Assembly (NCBI GenBank): GCA_903845125.1
Contig: CAIMWS010000245.1
Span: 1 to 34,552 of the forward strand
Origin: an uncultured Verrucomicrobiota bacterium
GTDB lineage: Bacteria > Verrucomicrobiota > Verrucomicrobiia > Limisphaerales > UBA1319
Length of the DNA: 34,552 nucleotides
Direction: 5' to 3'
Shown: in pieces, positions 17,890 to 26,256 of the stretch
Position numbering within the stretch: the first letter of the stretch is position 1
Layout: every line of letters begins with the position of its first letter
Notes under the pieces: generated by a model
What the model was told of the DNA's origin: nothing
The model's database searches: none
What the model saw: the letters and a program-made list of their open reading frames with translations, nothing else
Made by a program: the position numbers and the translations under genes

Positions 17890-19521
17890 ATGAGTGAGCG
17901 GAAAACGGTGGTGATCGGTTTTTTGGGGAGCGTGCTGGATTCCGGGTTCCACCAGGAGCGGTGGAACAAGTGGCGGCCCACGGTCTCGCTGTGCAAGCAC
18001 CCGCAGCTGCCCATCGCCCGCTATGAGTTGATCCACCAAAAGGAGCACACCGACATTGCCCGGTGCGTGGCGGCCGATATCCAGCGGGTTTCCGCCAGCA
18101 CGCAGGTGCGGCTGATCGAGCAGGATCTCAAGGATCCGTGGGATTTCGAGCAGGTTTACGGCAGTCTGCACGACCTGGCCCGGGGATACGATTTCCAAAC
18201 CGGCCACGAAGATTACCTGGTGCACATCACCACCGGCACCCATGTGCAGCAGATCTGCCTGTTTTTGCTGGCCGAGTCCCGCCACCTGCCCGGCAAGCTG
18301 GTGCAGACCGCCCCGGCCGATCCCAAGCGACGCAGCGCGGCGGGGCGTTACACCATCATCGATCTGGATTTGTCCCGGTATGACCGACTGGCGGCGCGGT
18401 TCCAGCGGGAGGCGCAGGATGCGGTGTCCCTCCTGAAATCAGGCATCCAGACGCGCAACGAGCCCTTCAACCGGCTGATGGAGCAGATCGAACAGGCCGC
18501 CAATTATTCGCGTGATCCCATCCTGCTGACTGGCCCCACCGGGGCGGGCAAATCTCTTCTGGCCCGGCGCATCTACGAGCTGAAAAAGGCCCGGCACCAA
18601 CTGGCCGGCGCTTTTGTGGAGGTGAACTGCGCCACCCTGCGCGGGGAATCCGCCATGTCCACGCTGTTTGGCCATCTGAAAGGAGCCTTCACCGGCGCCG
18701 TCAAGGACCGCCCGGGTTTGCTGCGGGCGGCGGACCAGGGGATGCTGTTCCTGGACGAAGTGGGGGAGCTGGGACTGGACGAGCAAACGATGCTGCTGCG
18801 GGCCCTGGAGGACAAACGGTTTTTGCCGCTCGGTTCCGACCGTGAAACCGGCAGCGACTTCCAACTGATCACCGGCACCAACCGCGATCTCGCCCACGCG
18901 GTGGGCCAGGGGCGCTTCCGGGAGGATCTGCTGGCGCGCCTGAACCTGTGGTCCTTCCGGCTGCCCGGGCTGGCGGAGCGTTGGGAGGACATCGGCCCCA
19001 ACCTGGATTACGAGCTGGAGCAGTTCGCCCGCAAGACCGGCCAGCGGGCCACCTTGAGCACGGAGGCGCGCGAGGAGTTCCTGGCCTTCGCCCGCTCGCC
19101 CGCAGCCAAATGGAGCGCCAATTTCCGCGACCTCAACGCCTGTGTCACGCGCATGGCCACGCTCGCGCCGGGGGGGCGCATCACCCGCGAAGGGATGCTT
19201 GCCGAAAAGGACCGCCTGCTGGCTGCCTGGGGGATGGTTCACCGGCCGGGCGAGCCGGAGGACATTCTGGGCGATCTGCTGGGGCCGCCAGCGTTGGAAA
19301 AGCTGGACCTGTTCGACCGCATTCAACTGGCCGGGGTGATCCGTGCCTGCCGGGATTCGACGAGCCTCTCCGAAGCCGGCCGCAAGCTCTTCGAAGCGAG
19401 CCGAGGCCGGCGCAAAACCGCCAACGATGCCGACCGCCTGCGGAAATACCTGGCCCGGTTCGGTCTGGATTTCGCGGCGGTACGGGAAACCCGGGAGGTG
19501 GCGCGCACCCGCGCGGGGTGA
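17890..19521 (+). CDS. rtcR: RtcR, sigma-54-dependent activator of the RNA repair operon
   Basis: A 543-residue RtcR, similar from end to end to the E. coli protein as I recall it. The N-terminal sensory domain (about 1-185; CARF-type Rossmann fold by family knowledge) opens with KTVVIGFLGSVLD and contains YLVHITTGTHVQQI (about 109-122). The AAA+ domain has Walker A GPTGAGKS (215-222), the sigma-54 contact loop GAFTGA (265-270) and Walker B LFLDE (286-290). The C-terminal HTH region includes SLSEAGRKLFEASRG and the RtcR-typical DADRLRKYLARFGL. It should be held inactive until the sensor binds a signal from damaged RNA, then open the sigma-54 promoter at 17729-17744. Start is fixed by alignment of the first residues. 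It is divergent from slipin-rtcB. Confidence 0.96.
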   Translation: MSERKTVVIGFLGSVLDSGFHQERWNKWRPTVSLCKHPQLPIARYELIHQKEHTDIARCVAADIQRVSASTQVRLIEQDLKDPWDFEQVYGSLHDLARGYDFQTGHEDYLVHITTGTHVQQICLFLLAESRHLPGKLVQTAPADPKRRSAAGRYTIIDLDLSRYDRLAARFQREAQDAVSLLKSGIQTRNEPFNRLMEQIEQAANYSRDPILLTGPTGAGKSLLARRIYELKKARHQLAGAFVEVNCATLRGESAMSTLFGHLKGAFTGAVKDRPGLLRAADQGMLFLDEVGELGLDEQTMLLRALEDKRFLPLGSDRETGSDFQLITGTNRDLAHAVGQGRFREDLLARLNLWSFRLPGLAERWEDIGPNLDYELEQFARKTGQRATLSTEAREEFLAFARSPAAKWSANFRDLNACVTRMATLAPGGRITREGMLAEKDRLLAAWGMVHRPGEPEDILGDLLGPPALEKLDLFDRIQLAGVIRACRDSTSLSEAGRKLFEASRGRRKTANDADRLRKYLARFGLDFAAVRETREVARTRAG

Positions 19522-19598
19522 GGCCGGATGGGGTTAGCCGCCGGGATGATTTCCCATGATTTGGGCAGCAACGCGTCCGTGATGCGGGACCGGTTTTA

Positions 19599-20348
19599 TC
19601 AGCAAATCCGCATGGTCAGGCCGCCGTCGATGGATACGGTTTCCCCGGTGATGTAATCGTTGGCCACCAATTCCCGGACGAGCGTGGCGACCTGCTCGGG
19701 GGCGCCTTCACGGCGCAGCGGGATCCGGTTTTCGAGGTTGTTTTTCCGGACCTCGGGCGGCATTTGTGCGTGGAAACGGGTGCGGATGATGCCCGGGGCG
19801 ACACAATTGACGCGGATGTTGTCGCCGGCGAATTCAAAGGCCAGCGCGCGGGTGAGCTGGGGCAGAGCGCCCTTCACGGCCTGGTAGGCCACATTGACCT
19901 TGAGGCCCCGGATACCCGCGGAGGAAGAAACCAGGATGACGGCGCCTTCGCCCCGGGTTTTCATCACTGGAATGGCCGCCCGGCAGAGATGGAAAATGGC
20001 GTGGAGGTGGACATCGAAAGCCGCCTGCCAGGCTTCGGCAGTCAGCGACAGGAGACCCCCGTTGACCGGGCCGCCGGCCGCATGCACGAGGATGTCCAGC
20101 ACGCCGAAATGTTTCACTGCCTGCTCCACGCAGGCGGTGGCTGAGGCGGGCTGGCCCACATCCGCCGCGATCAGCAGGCAGCGCCGGCCCAGCGATTCGA
20201 TCCGTTTCTGAACAGCCTGGGCCTCCTCGTCCAGGTGGCGTCCCACCAGGGCGACATCCACTCCGCCTTCCGCCAAAGCGATGGCGGAGGCAGCGCCAAT
20301 GCCCCGGGTGCCGCCGGTGATCAAGCCGATCTTTTGCCGCAGGTTCAT
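19599..20348 (-). CDS. SDR family oxidoreductase (FabG-like)
   Basis: A 249-residue classical short-chain dehydrogenase/reductase. Cofactor motif TGGTRGIG (about 11-18), the NAG-equivalent HAAGG, catalytic Ser in VSSSAGIRG, catalytic Tyr/Lys in YQAVK, and an ending typical of the family (TGETVSIDGGLTM). It resembles FabG, but FabG-like SDRs are widely used for sugar and polyol oxidation. The neighbouring FGGY kinase gene (16 nt upstream) favours a sugar substrate over fatty acid synthesis. A GAGG Shine-Dalgarno lies a few bases before the ATG. It is the last gene of the lpxC-fabZ operon-like run and converges on rtcR across 77 bp with no clear terminator. Confidence 0.9.
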   Translation of the reverse strand: MNLRQKIGLITGGTRGIGAASAIALAEGGVDVALVGRHLDEEAQAVQKRIESLGRRCLLIAADVGQPASATACVEQAVKHFGVLDILVHAAGGPVNGGLLSLTAEAWQAAFDVHLHAIFHLCRAAIPVMKTRGEGAVILVSSSAGIRGLKVNVAYQAVKGALPQLTRALAFEFAGDNIRVNCVAPGIIRTRFHAQMPPEVRKNNLENRIPLRREGAPEQVATLVRELVANDYITGETVSIDGGLTMRIC

Positions 20349-20364
20349 CGCCGTCCTCCCGGTT

Positions 20365-21909
20365 TCACTGGGCCAGTTTTCGCAGGCCGGCGTGGACGTC
20401 TTTCAGCGCCGGGTAAAGGCGCTCAAAAATGGCGAAGCTTTCGGCATAGCGGCAGGTGAGATTGAGGTCCGGCTCGTAAACCCGGCCAGGCCGGTAAACG
20501 CGCTGGAAGGCATCCTCCTCATCGCGGTAGAGGCCGACGCCGATGCCAGCCATGATGGCGGCACCCAAGGGAGTGGCTTCCTCCAACTGGGGCACCTCGA
20601 TCGGCTTGCCGGCCATGTCGGCCTTGTTTTGCATCCAAAAGGTGTTGCTGGTGCCGCCGCCTACGGCCACCATCCGGTCCGGCTGCACGCCCATGGTCGT
20701 TTTGAATCCGGCGATGATCTGCAGGAATTGGTAATTCAGCCCCTCCACCACCGCGCGGATGGCGTGGCCTTTGGTGCTGACCTCCCGCAGGCCCACGAAG
20801 GCGCCCATGGAGCTGGCGTCCACCACCGGAATGTAGCTGCCCGAGAGGTGCGGCAGGAACATCAGGCCGCCTGCTCCAGGGGGCGCTTCCCGGGCCAGGG
20901 CCATCAGGTAATCCCAATCGACGCCGCCTTGGGAGCGGGCTTTTTGCGCCTCCTCAAAGCCGAATTGCTGGCGGAACCATTCGAGCATGCCCGCGGCGAC
21001 GGCGGATCCGATGGCGGCATAGAGGCCGCGGGCGACGTGGGAATCGATCCACCAACCCATCTCGCGCACCTGGCCGGTCAGCACGGGCTGCTCCAGGGCG
21101 GTCATCACCAACTCCCAGGTGCCCACCACGTTCAGCACTACGCCGGGCTTGAACGCGCCGGCCGGGATCGCCCCGCACAGGAAATCATGTCCGCCCAGGA
21201 CAACCGGTGTGCCGGCGGGCAGGCCGGTGCGCTCAGCGGCGGCGCGGTGCACGGCACCGATCACCGTGCCGCTGGGATGGGGATCGGCCAGGAGCGAACG
21301 CTCAACGCCCGCAGCGGCCAGCAACTCGTCCGAATAGGCCCGTTTCTGTTGATCGAAAAACAGCGTGCTGGAGGCCATGCTGTAATCCGTGGCTTTGGCG
21401 CCGCAGAGCATGAAATTGACGAAGTCCTCGATGAGCAGCCACTTGTCAGCCTGGCGCAGGATTTCCGGTTCGTGCTCGCGCATCCACAGGATGCGGAAGG
21501 CAGTATTGAAGGGCCAGACCGGGTTGCCGCTGATGCCGAACTGGCGGGCGGCGCCCACGTTTTCCAGCCACCATTGCTGCTGGGGGGTGGTGCGCGGGCA
21601 GTGCCAGCTGATCAGCGGGTAGAGCCAGCGCCCGTCCTTGGCGATCGGCAGGCCGTCCATGCCCATGCCGGTGACCGCCACCCCCTTGATCGCCGAAGGC
21701 TCCGCCAGCGCCGCGATGGCCTCCCGCAGCGCATCGGCCACATGGCTCCACACTTGCTCGGGCAGCCACACTGCCCAATCCGGGTGCTCCGGGTGGGGGC
21801 GCACCACCTCCATGGGCCGGCTGGCGTGGGCCACCGTATGGCCGTTCAAATCATAAATCACCACCTTGATGGAGGTGGAGCCGAGATCGATGCCTGCCAG
21901 GTATTCCAT
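20365..21909 (-). CDS. FGGY-family carbohydrate kinase (xylulokinase-like)
   Basis: A 514-residue sugar kinase of the FGGY family (usual length 480-520). The N-terminal phosphate loop is GIDLGSTSIKVVIYD. The conserved catalytic Asp is in VLGGHDFLCG. The C-terminal ATP-binding signature is VAVGGGTSNTFWMQNKAD followed by EATPLGAAIMAG. It would phosphorylate a pentulose, hexulose or polyol in the cytoplasm; xylulokinase is the closest general match but the substrate cannot be fixed from sequence. It lies 24 nt after the URO-D-like gene and 16 nt before the SDR gene, so the three probably form one catabolic module. Confidence 0.9.
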   Translation of the reverse strand: MEYLAGIDLGSTSIKVVIYDLNGHTVAHASRPMEVVRPHPEHPDWAVWLPEQVWSHVADALREAIAALAEPSAIKGVAVTGMGMDGLPIAKDGRWLYPLISWHCPRTTPQQQWWLENVGAARQFGISGNPVWPFNTAFRILWMREHEPEILRQADKWLLIEDFVNFMLCGAKATDYSMASSTLFFDQQKRAYSDELLAAAGVERSLLADPHPSGTVIGAVHRAAAERTGLPAGTPVVLGGHDFLCGAIPAGAFKPGVVLNVVGTWELVMTALEQPVLTGQVREMGWWIDSHVARGLYAAIGSAVAAGMLEWFRQQFGFEEAQKARSQGGVDWDYLMALAREAPPGAGGLMFLPHLSGSYIPVVDASSMGAFVGLREVSTKGHAIRAVVEGLNYQFLQIIAGFKTTMGVQPDRMVAVGGGTSNTFWMQNKADMAGKPIEVPQLEEATPLGAAIMAGIGVGLYRDEEDAFQRVYRPGRVYEPDLNLTCRYAESFAIFERLYPALKDVHAGLRKLAQ

Positions 21910-21933
21910 AATGGGTATTGGATCGTCTGCGGT

Positions 21934-22989
21934 TTACGCTTCCGCCCAGCCGTCCAGCTGGATCGGGTATTTGCCATAGGCGCGGATGGTGTTCCACATG
22001 GCCAGGTAATTGCCCGGCTTGACGCCCGAGTGGATGCTGTTGCTGGAGGAGAGGATCAGCCCGCCGCCCGCCGCCGCCTTGCGGATCACCGAGAGGGTCT
22101 CCTGGACCACCTGCTCTTCGGTGCCGTTGGTCAGCGTGTGGGCGCAATCCACGTTGCCTTTCAGGGACACTTTGCTGCCGCAGCGCGCCTTCATTTCCCC
22201 GATGTCCAGCCCGGCCAGCGGATCGATGGGATCCAGGGCATCCAAGCCGGATTCCAGGAGCATGTCCAGGAGCGGCCGGATGTTGCCGTCCGTGTGTTTA
22301 ATGATATACAGGCCCAGTTCCTTGTAGCCGGCGAAGACCCGCTTCAGCCCGGGGAAGAGCAGTTGGCGGAACATGCGCGGGGAAATGAACGGCGTCTGCG
22401 TGGAGGCGTAATCGTCGCCGGTGAAGACAAAATCGGCCCCTCTTTGGACGGCCTCCTTGGCCAACTCCAGATTCACGCGGACGGAGAGATCCACCAATCC
22501 TTGCACCAGCTCCGGGCATTCAGCGAAGGTCTCCATCAGTTTCTCAAAACCCATGAGGTTGCGCGGCACGGACAGCACGTCGTTCAGGTGCACCCCGATG
22601 GCCAGACGGCCTTTGTATTTGCCGGCGAACCGCTCCAAACTGGTCCAACGGCCGGGCGCGTGGGGATCCGGCGGGGTATAACGTTCCAAGTCCGCCAGGG
22701 TTTTGATGGGGCCATCCACCGGGATGCCGACCTCTTCCGCCGAGTATTCCTGGATGGTGCCCCATTCATTGCGGAAACGGTTCGGGCCGATCTGTTCCTT
22801 GCGGTAATTGGGGCCGGTGACGATGGCATCCAGGCCCATGCGCACAGTGAATTCCTCCAGGCTGCTGCCGGGACAGATCGCGTGGCGCACGCGGGGCGAG
22901 ATCAACCATTCAAAATGGGGGATGCGGTCCGGCTCCTCGTGCCGCAGCACGCGCAGGACCCGTTCGGTGGAGGTTAGTTCATTCATCAT
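21934..22989 (-). CDS. Uroporphyrinogen decarboxylase-like (URO-D domain) protein
   Basis: A 351-residue URO-D superfamily TIM barrel. It begins STERVLRVLRHEEPDRIPHFEW, typical of the non-haem URO-D-like proteins rather than HemE. Later family segments include DFVFTGDDYASTQTPFISP, IIKHTDGNIRPLLDMLLESG and LKGNVDCAHTLTNGTEEQV, which resemble the cobalamin-dependent methyltransferase branch as well. No zinc-ligand HxC pattern convinced me. True HemE function is unlikely from the context: the gene overlaps lpxA by ATGA and precedes a sugar kinase gene. URO-D-like proteins are common near sugar-catabolic genes in PVC and related bacteria, with unknown reaction. ATG at 22987-22989 is used; a second ATG follows one codon later. 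Confidence 0.85.
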   Translation of the reverse strand: MMNELTSTERVLRVLRHEEPDRIPHFEWLISPRVRHAICPGSSLEEFTVRMGLDAIVTGPNYRKEQIGPNRFRNEWGTIQEYSAEEVGIPVDGPIKTLADLERYTPPDPHAPGRWTSLERFAGKYKGRLAIGVHLNDVLSVPRNLMGFEKLMETFAECPELVQGLVDLSVRVNLELAKEAVQRGADFVFTGDDYASTQTPFISPRMFRQLLFPGLKRVFAGYKELGLYIIKHTDGNIRPLLDMLLESGLDALDPIDPLAGLDIGEMKARCGSKVSLKGNVDCAHTLTNGTEEQVVQETLSVIRKAAAGGGLILSSSNSIHSGVKPGNYLAMWNTIRAYGKYPIQLDGWAEA

Positions 22990-23759
22990 TTACTCAAGCC
23001 GCGCTCGCTGGCGCGGGCGAATTGGACCAGGTGTTGGATTTCGGGCAACGGCGGCAATTCCGCCTCAATCTGCTGGAGGGCATTGGAAACGGTCAATCCC
23101 TCACGGAAGATTATTTTGAAGGCTTGCTTGATGGCCGACTGGGCTTCCTCGGAAACGCCGTTACGTTCCAGGCCCACCTTGTTGATGGTGCGCGTCTGAG
23201 CGGGGTTGCCATCGGCCAGCATGAACGGGGGAACATCCTGCACCACTTTGGAGCAACCGCCGATGATCGACATCCGGCCGATGCGGCAGAATTGGTGCAC
23301 CGCCGCCAGGCCACCGACCACCGCGCTGTCCTCCACCACGACATGCCCCCCCAGCGTGGCTGCATTGGACATGATGATTCGGTCGCCCAAAACCACGTTG
23401 TGGGCCACGTGGCTGTAGGCCAGCAGGAGGTTGCCGGAGCCGATCCGGGTGGTTTCCCCATCACCGGTGGCGCTGTGGATGGTTACGTGCTCCCGGAAAG
23501 TGTTGCGATCCCCGATCCGGGTGCGGGTAACGCCACCCTTCCACTTCAGATCCTGGGTTTTCAGGCCGGCACTGGAAAAGGGGAACAGCTCATTCTCCCG
23601 CCCCAGCACTGTGCAGCCATCGAGGACCACGTGGGAATGCAGGCGGCAGCCTGGCCCCAGTTCCACCTCCCCGCCGATCACACAGTAGGGGCCGATTTCG
23701 CAGCCGTCGCCCAGAACTGCCTGGGGATGGACGATGGCCGTGGGATGAATCCGGGTCAT
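22986..23759 (-). CDS. lpxA: Acyl-ACP--UDP-N-acetylglucosamine O-acyltransferase
   Basis: A 257-residue LpxA, the first enzyme of lipid A synthesis, adding a 3-hydroxyacyl chain to UDP-GlcNAc in the cytoplasm. The left-handed beta-helix hexapeptide repeats start at once (IHPTAIVHPQAVLGDG). The catalytic segment is YSHVAHN (H117, H120), followed by GGHV and AVHQFCRIG, matching the four conserved His of the E. coli enzyme. The C-terminal helical part follows (GNPAQTRTINKVGLER). It sits 8 nt after the SDH-type protease gene, and its TGA overlaps the next gene's ATG, so it is inside one transcription unit with lpxC-fabZ. Confidence 0.95.
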   Translation of the reverse strand: MTRIHPTAIVHPQAVLGDGCEIGPYCVIGGEVELGPGCRLHSHVVLDGCTVLGRENELFPFSSAGLKTQDLKWKGGVTRTRIGDRNTFREHVTIHSATGDGETTRIGSGNLLLAYSHVAHNVVLGDRIIMSNAATLGGHVVVEDSAVVGGLAAVHQFCRIGRMSIIGGCSKVVQDVPPFMLADGNPAQTRTINKVGLERNGVSEEAQSAIKQAFKIIFREGLTVSNALQQIEAELPPLPEIQHLVQFARASERGLSK

Positions 23760-23767
23760 GGCGGCGC

Positions 23768-24802
23768 CTAACGGATATGAAACACGGAAGCCACTGGCTT
23801 GCCTTTGACCAGCTCGGTGCGGCGCCAGGAACTATTGTCGTTCATCGGCACCCAGCGGCGCTCCTCCTTGCGGTAATGCCAGTCCTTGTCCATCTGGTAA
23901 TAAATCTGGATATCGGCTCCTTCAATGATGTTGATGATGCCGTGATCGTGGTAGTTCAGCTCGTCGAAATCGGTCAGGGCTTGCTGGCCCATCTCGGAGT
24001 AAAGGGCGTTGAGCTCAAAAACCATCTCGTTGATTTCCAGGGGCAACGGGCGGGCATTCAAGCCGATCCGGCACGCCTCGTTCAAGGTGATTGGGTAGCT
24101 GTGCGAGGGATAGTTGGAGTTCAGGCAATGGCTGATCTCGGCCGTTTTTTTCCGGTCCTTCATGTGGTAAGAAAGGATCTCAATGCACAGCTTGACCGAG
24201 AGCGAACTGGCCCGGTGCACCGCGCCGATCACCAGCGGGTGAATGAAAGGGAATATATCGTGGTAGGGATTGGTGTTGTCCCGGGCGACTTCCTTCTGCC
24301 AGAGCTGGATCACCCGCGAGAGCTCATCCTGGCTGACGCTGACGCGGTTGTTGTCGCGGTCGATGGGCGACAGGTCGTGGGTGAGCGAGGTGTCCACGGC
24401 GGAGAGGTGGGCCAGCGGCCCCATCAGGATCTCATCCGCGCCCAAGGCCAGCATGGTGGCCGCGGACTGGCATTCCAGCGGCACGATCACCACCAGCCGC
24501 TCGGTGAACTGGCGCAGCAGGTTGACCATCCGCAGCGCGGCTTCGCCCGAGCCGCCGTAGGACTTGATAAACAGGGAAATCTGCTTCCGCGGCCCGAGAT
24601 TCCTCAATACACCATACAGCCCGGCCACGTCGTTCTGGCAGACCGATCCGTTGGGTGAATTCCAATAGGATAAAAAGGTGGATCCCAGACGCTCCTCGAT
24701 GCGGTGGATGACTTTTTGGGTCTGCGCGAACAAGACCGGCGGCCGGTTTATTTTATGGCCCCGGATGGTGGGGACTGAATTCCTGCTGTTGGGTGCTTTC
24801 AT
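23768..24802 (-). CDS. SDH-type serine protease (ClpP/SppA-like fold)
   Basis: A 344-residue protein of the serine dehydrogenase proteinase (SDH_sah) family, with a ClpP/crotonase-like fold. Landmarks: ISLFIKSYGGSGEAALRMVNLL, with the Gly-rich oxyanion segment at 81-86, then PLECQSAATMLALGADEI carrying the probable nucleophile Ser113, then GPLAHLSAVDTSL. Family members are cytoplasmic or membrane-associated serine proteases of poorly known function. No signal peptide or membrane segment is visible. The C-terminal third (from about 285, WHYRKEERRWVPMND) is less conserved. The gene starts 6 nt after the lpxC-fabZ stop and ends 8 nt before lpxA, so it is co-transcribed with lipid A genes. No Shine-Dalgarno is obvious. 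Confidence 0.8.
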   Translation of the reverse strand: MKAPNSRNSVPTIRGHKINRPPVLFAQTQKVIHRIEERLGSTFLSYWNSPNGSVCQNDVAGLYGVLRNLGPRKQISLFIKSYGGSGEAALRMVNLLRQFTERLVVIVPLECQSAATMLALGADEILMGPLAHLSAVDTSLTHDLSPIDRDNNRVSVSQDELSRVIQLWQKEVARDNTNPYHDIFPFIHPLVIGAVHRASSLSVKLCIEILSYHMKDRKKTAEISHCLNSNYPSHSYPITLNEACRIGLNARPLPLEINEMVFELNALYSEMGQQALTDFDELNYHDHGIINIIEGADIQIYYQMDKDWHYRKEERRWVPMNDNSSWRRTELVKGKPVASVFHIR

Positions 24803-24808
24803 ACGAAA

Positions 24809-26179
24809 TTACATGAATAAATCCGGGGACTCGAGCATGAACGTCACCTCCGCCTCGCTCACGATGTCCTGGTTGACTCTACAGATGCCCTTGGCGCGGC
24901 CAATTTTGCCCCGGCTGCGGGTCAGCTCCACCTCGATCACCAGCGTGTCGCCCGGGAATACGGGTTTGCGCCATTTGACGTTTTCAGCGGACATGAAAAA
25001 GGCGAGCTTGCCCAGATTTTCCGCCTTGCGGAGCATCAGCACCCCGGCCGCCTGGGCGATGGCTTCGAGTTGCAGCACGCCGGGCATGATCGGGTGGCCC
25101 GGGAAATGCCCCTGAAAATGCGGCTCGTTGGCGGTCACGTTTTTAATCGCCACGATCCGGTTGCCGCCCACCTCGATCACCCGGTCGATCATCAGGAACG
25201 GGTAGCGGTGCGGCAGGATCTTCATCAGGTGGGAGGTTTCGACAATCGTGCCGTCCTTCACCGCGAGCGACTCCTTGGATTCCGGAGCTTCGCCGGGATT
25301 TTTTTCCGGCGGCATGGGGGGGATGAACGCCTGCATGGCGACCTGCGGCCGGCGCATCTGCGCCCCGAGCTGGCGGCCCAACTCGCAATTGGTGGCGTGG
25401 CTGGGCTTCACCGCCAGGATGTGCCCGCAGAGGGGCCGGCCCAGGAGGTAAAGGTCGCCGATGATATCGAGGATTTTGTGGCGGACGAATTCGTCCGGGT
25501 ACCGCAGCGGTTCGGTGGTGAGCACCACATCGTCCCGGATGATCACGGCGTTTTCCAAGCTGCCGCCCTTGATCAGGCCGTTCTTGATCAGCACTTCGAT
25601 TTCCTCGAAGAAACAAAAGGTGCGGGCGTGGGCTATTTCGCGCTCCCAGGTTTCGGGGGTGACTTCGATGGTATAATGCTGAGTATGGCGGCCGAGCTTG
25701 TCCGAGCTGACGCAGGAGATCTTGAGGCGGTCGTGGGGGAAAACGGTCATCAAGGTATCGCCCACCTGAAGTTCCACGGATTCGGTGACATAAAAGGGTT
25801 CGCGCGCGGCGCCTTGGGGTTCCAGCCCGGCAGATTGAATAAGGCGGCTGTAGGCGCGGGCGCTGCCATCCCCGATGGGCGGCTCCGAGGCATTGAGTTC
25901 CACAATGGCGTTATCGACGCCCAGGCCGGCGAAAGCTGAGAGGACGTGCTCCACGGTGGTGATTTTGGCGTGGCCTTTGGCCAGGGTGGTGGAACGGGCC
26001 GTTTCAGCCACGTTTTCCAGGCGGGCCTCGATCTCCGGCTGGCCTTCAAGATCAATCCGGCGAAAGCGGATGCCCGTGCCGGGAGAGGCGGGCAGGAAAG
26101 CCATTTCCACCCGGCTGCCGCTGTGCAGCCCCACGCCGGTCATGCGCACTGGTTCTCTTAATGTCTGTTGATTCAGCAC
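24809..26179 (-). CDS. lpxC-fabZ: LpxC-FabZ fusion: UDP-3-O-acyl-GlcNAc deacetylase / 3-hydroxyacyl-ACP dehydratase
   Basis: A fused bifunctional protein of about 456 residues. The LpxC half (1-280) has the zinc and catalytic residues: TTVEHVLSAF (E77, H78), HKILDIIGD (H234, D238) and PSHATN (H261). It deacetylates UDP-3-O-acyl-GlcNAc, the committed step of lipid A synthesis. The FabZ half (about 315-456) has LPHRYPFLMIDRV, GHFPGHP (H358) and LEAIAQ (E372), for dehydration of 3-hydroxyacyl-ACP. Such fusions are known in Bacteroidetes, Planctomycetes and Verrucomicrobia. Start: the frame is open to 26407, but that extension is Pro/Arg-rich, runs into lnt and has no domain. GTG at 26177-26179 gives VLNQQTLREPVRMTGVGLHSG, the normal LpxC N-terminus. 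The first ATG further in would remove the first strand. Confidence 0.93.
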   Translation of the reverse strand: MLNQQTLREPVRMTGVGLHSGSRVEMAFLPASPGTGIRFRRIDLEGQPEIEARLENVAETARSTTLAKGHAKITTVEHVLSAFAGLGVDNAIVELNASEPPIGDGSARAYSRLIQSAGLEPQGAAREPFYVTESVELQVGDTLMTVFPHDRLKISCVSSDKLGRHTQHYTIEVTPETWEREIAHARTFCFFEEIEVLIKNGLIKGGSLENAVIIRDDVVLTTEPLRYPDEFVRHKILDIIGDLYLLGRPLCGHILAVKPSHATNCELGRQLGAQMRRPQVAMQAFIPPMPPEKNPGEAPESKESLAVKDGTIVETSHLMKILPHRYPFLMIDRVIEVGGNRIVAIKNVTANEPHFQGHFPGHPIMPGVLQLEAIAQAAGVLMLRKAENLGKLAFFMSAENVKWRKPVFPGDTLVIEVELTRSRGKIGRAKGICRVNQDIVSEAEVTFMLESPDLFM

Positions 26180-26256
26180 CCTTGGATTAAACAATCCGGC
26201 CGCCCGATTGGCAAGCGCAGCTTGAGTTTTTGCCGCGGCCGGGCAGACTGGGCCGG

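Noticed and set aside
20281..22977. 898-codon plus-strand open frame opposite the URO-D-like and kinase genes
   Set aside because: It is antisense to two genes with full family motifs; its His/Gly/Ala-rich sequence is the mirror of GC-rich codons and shows no domain.
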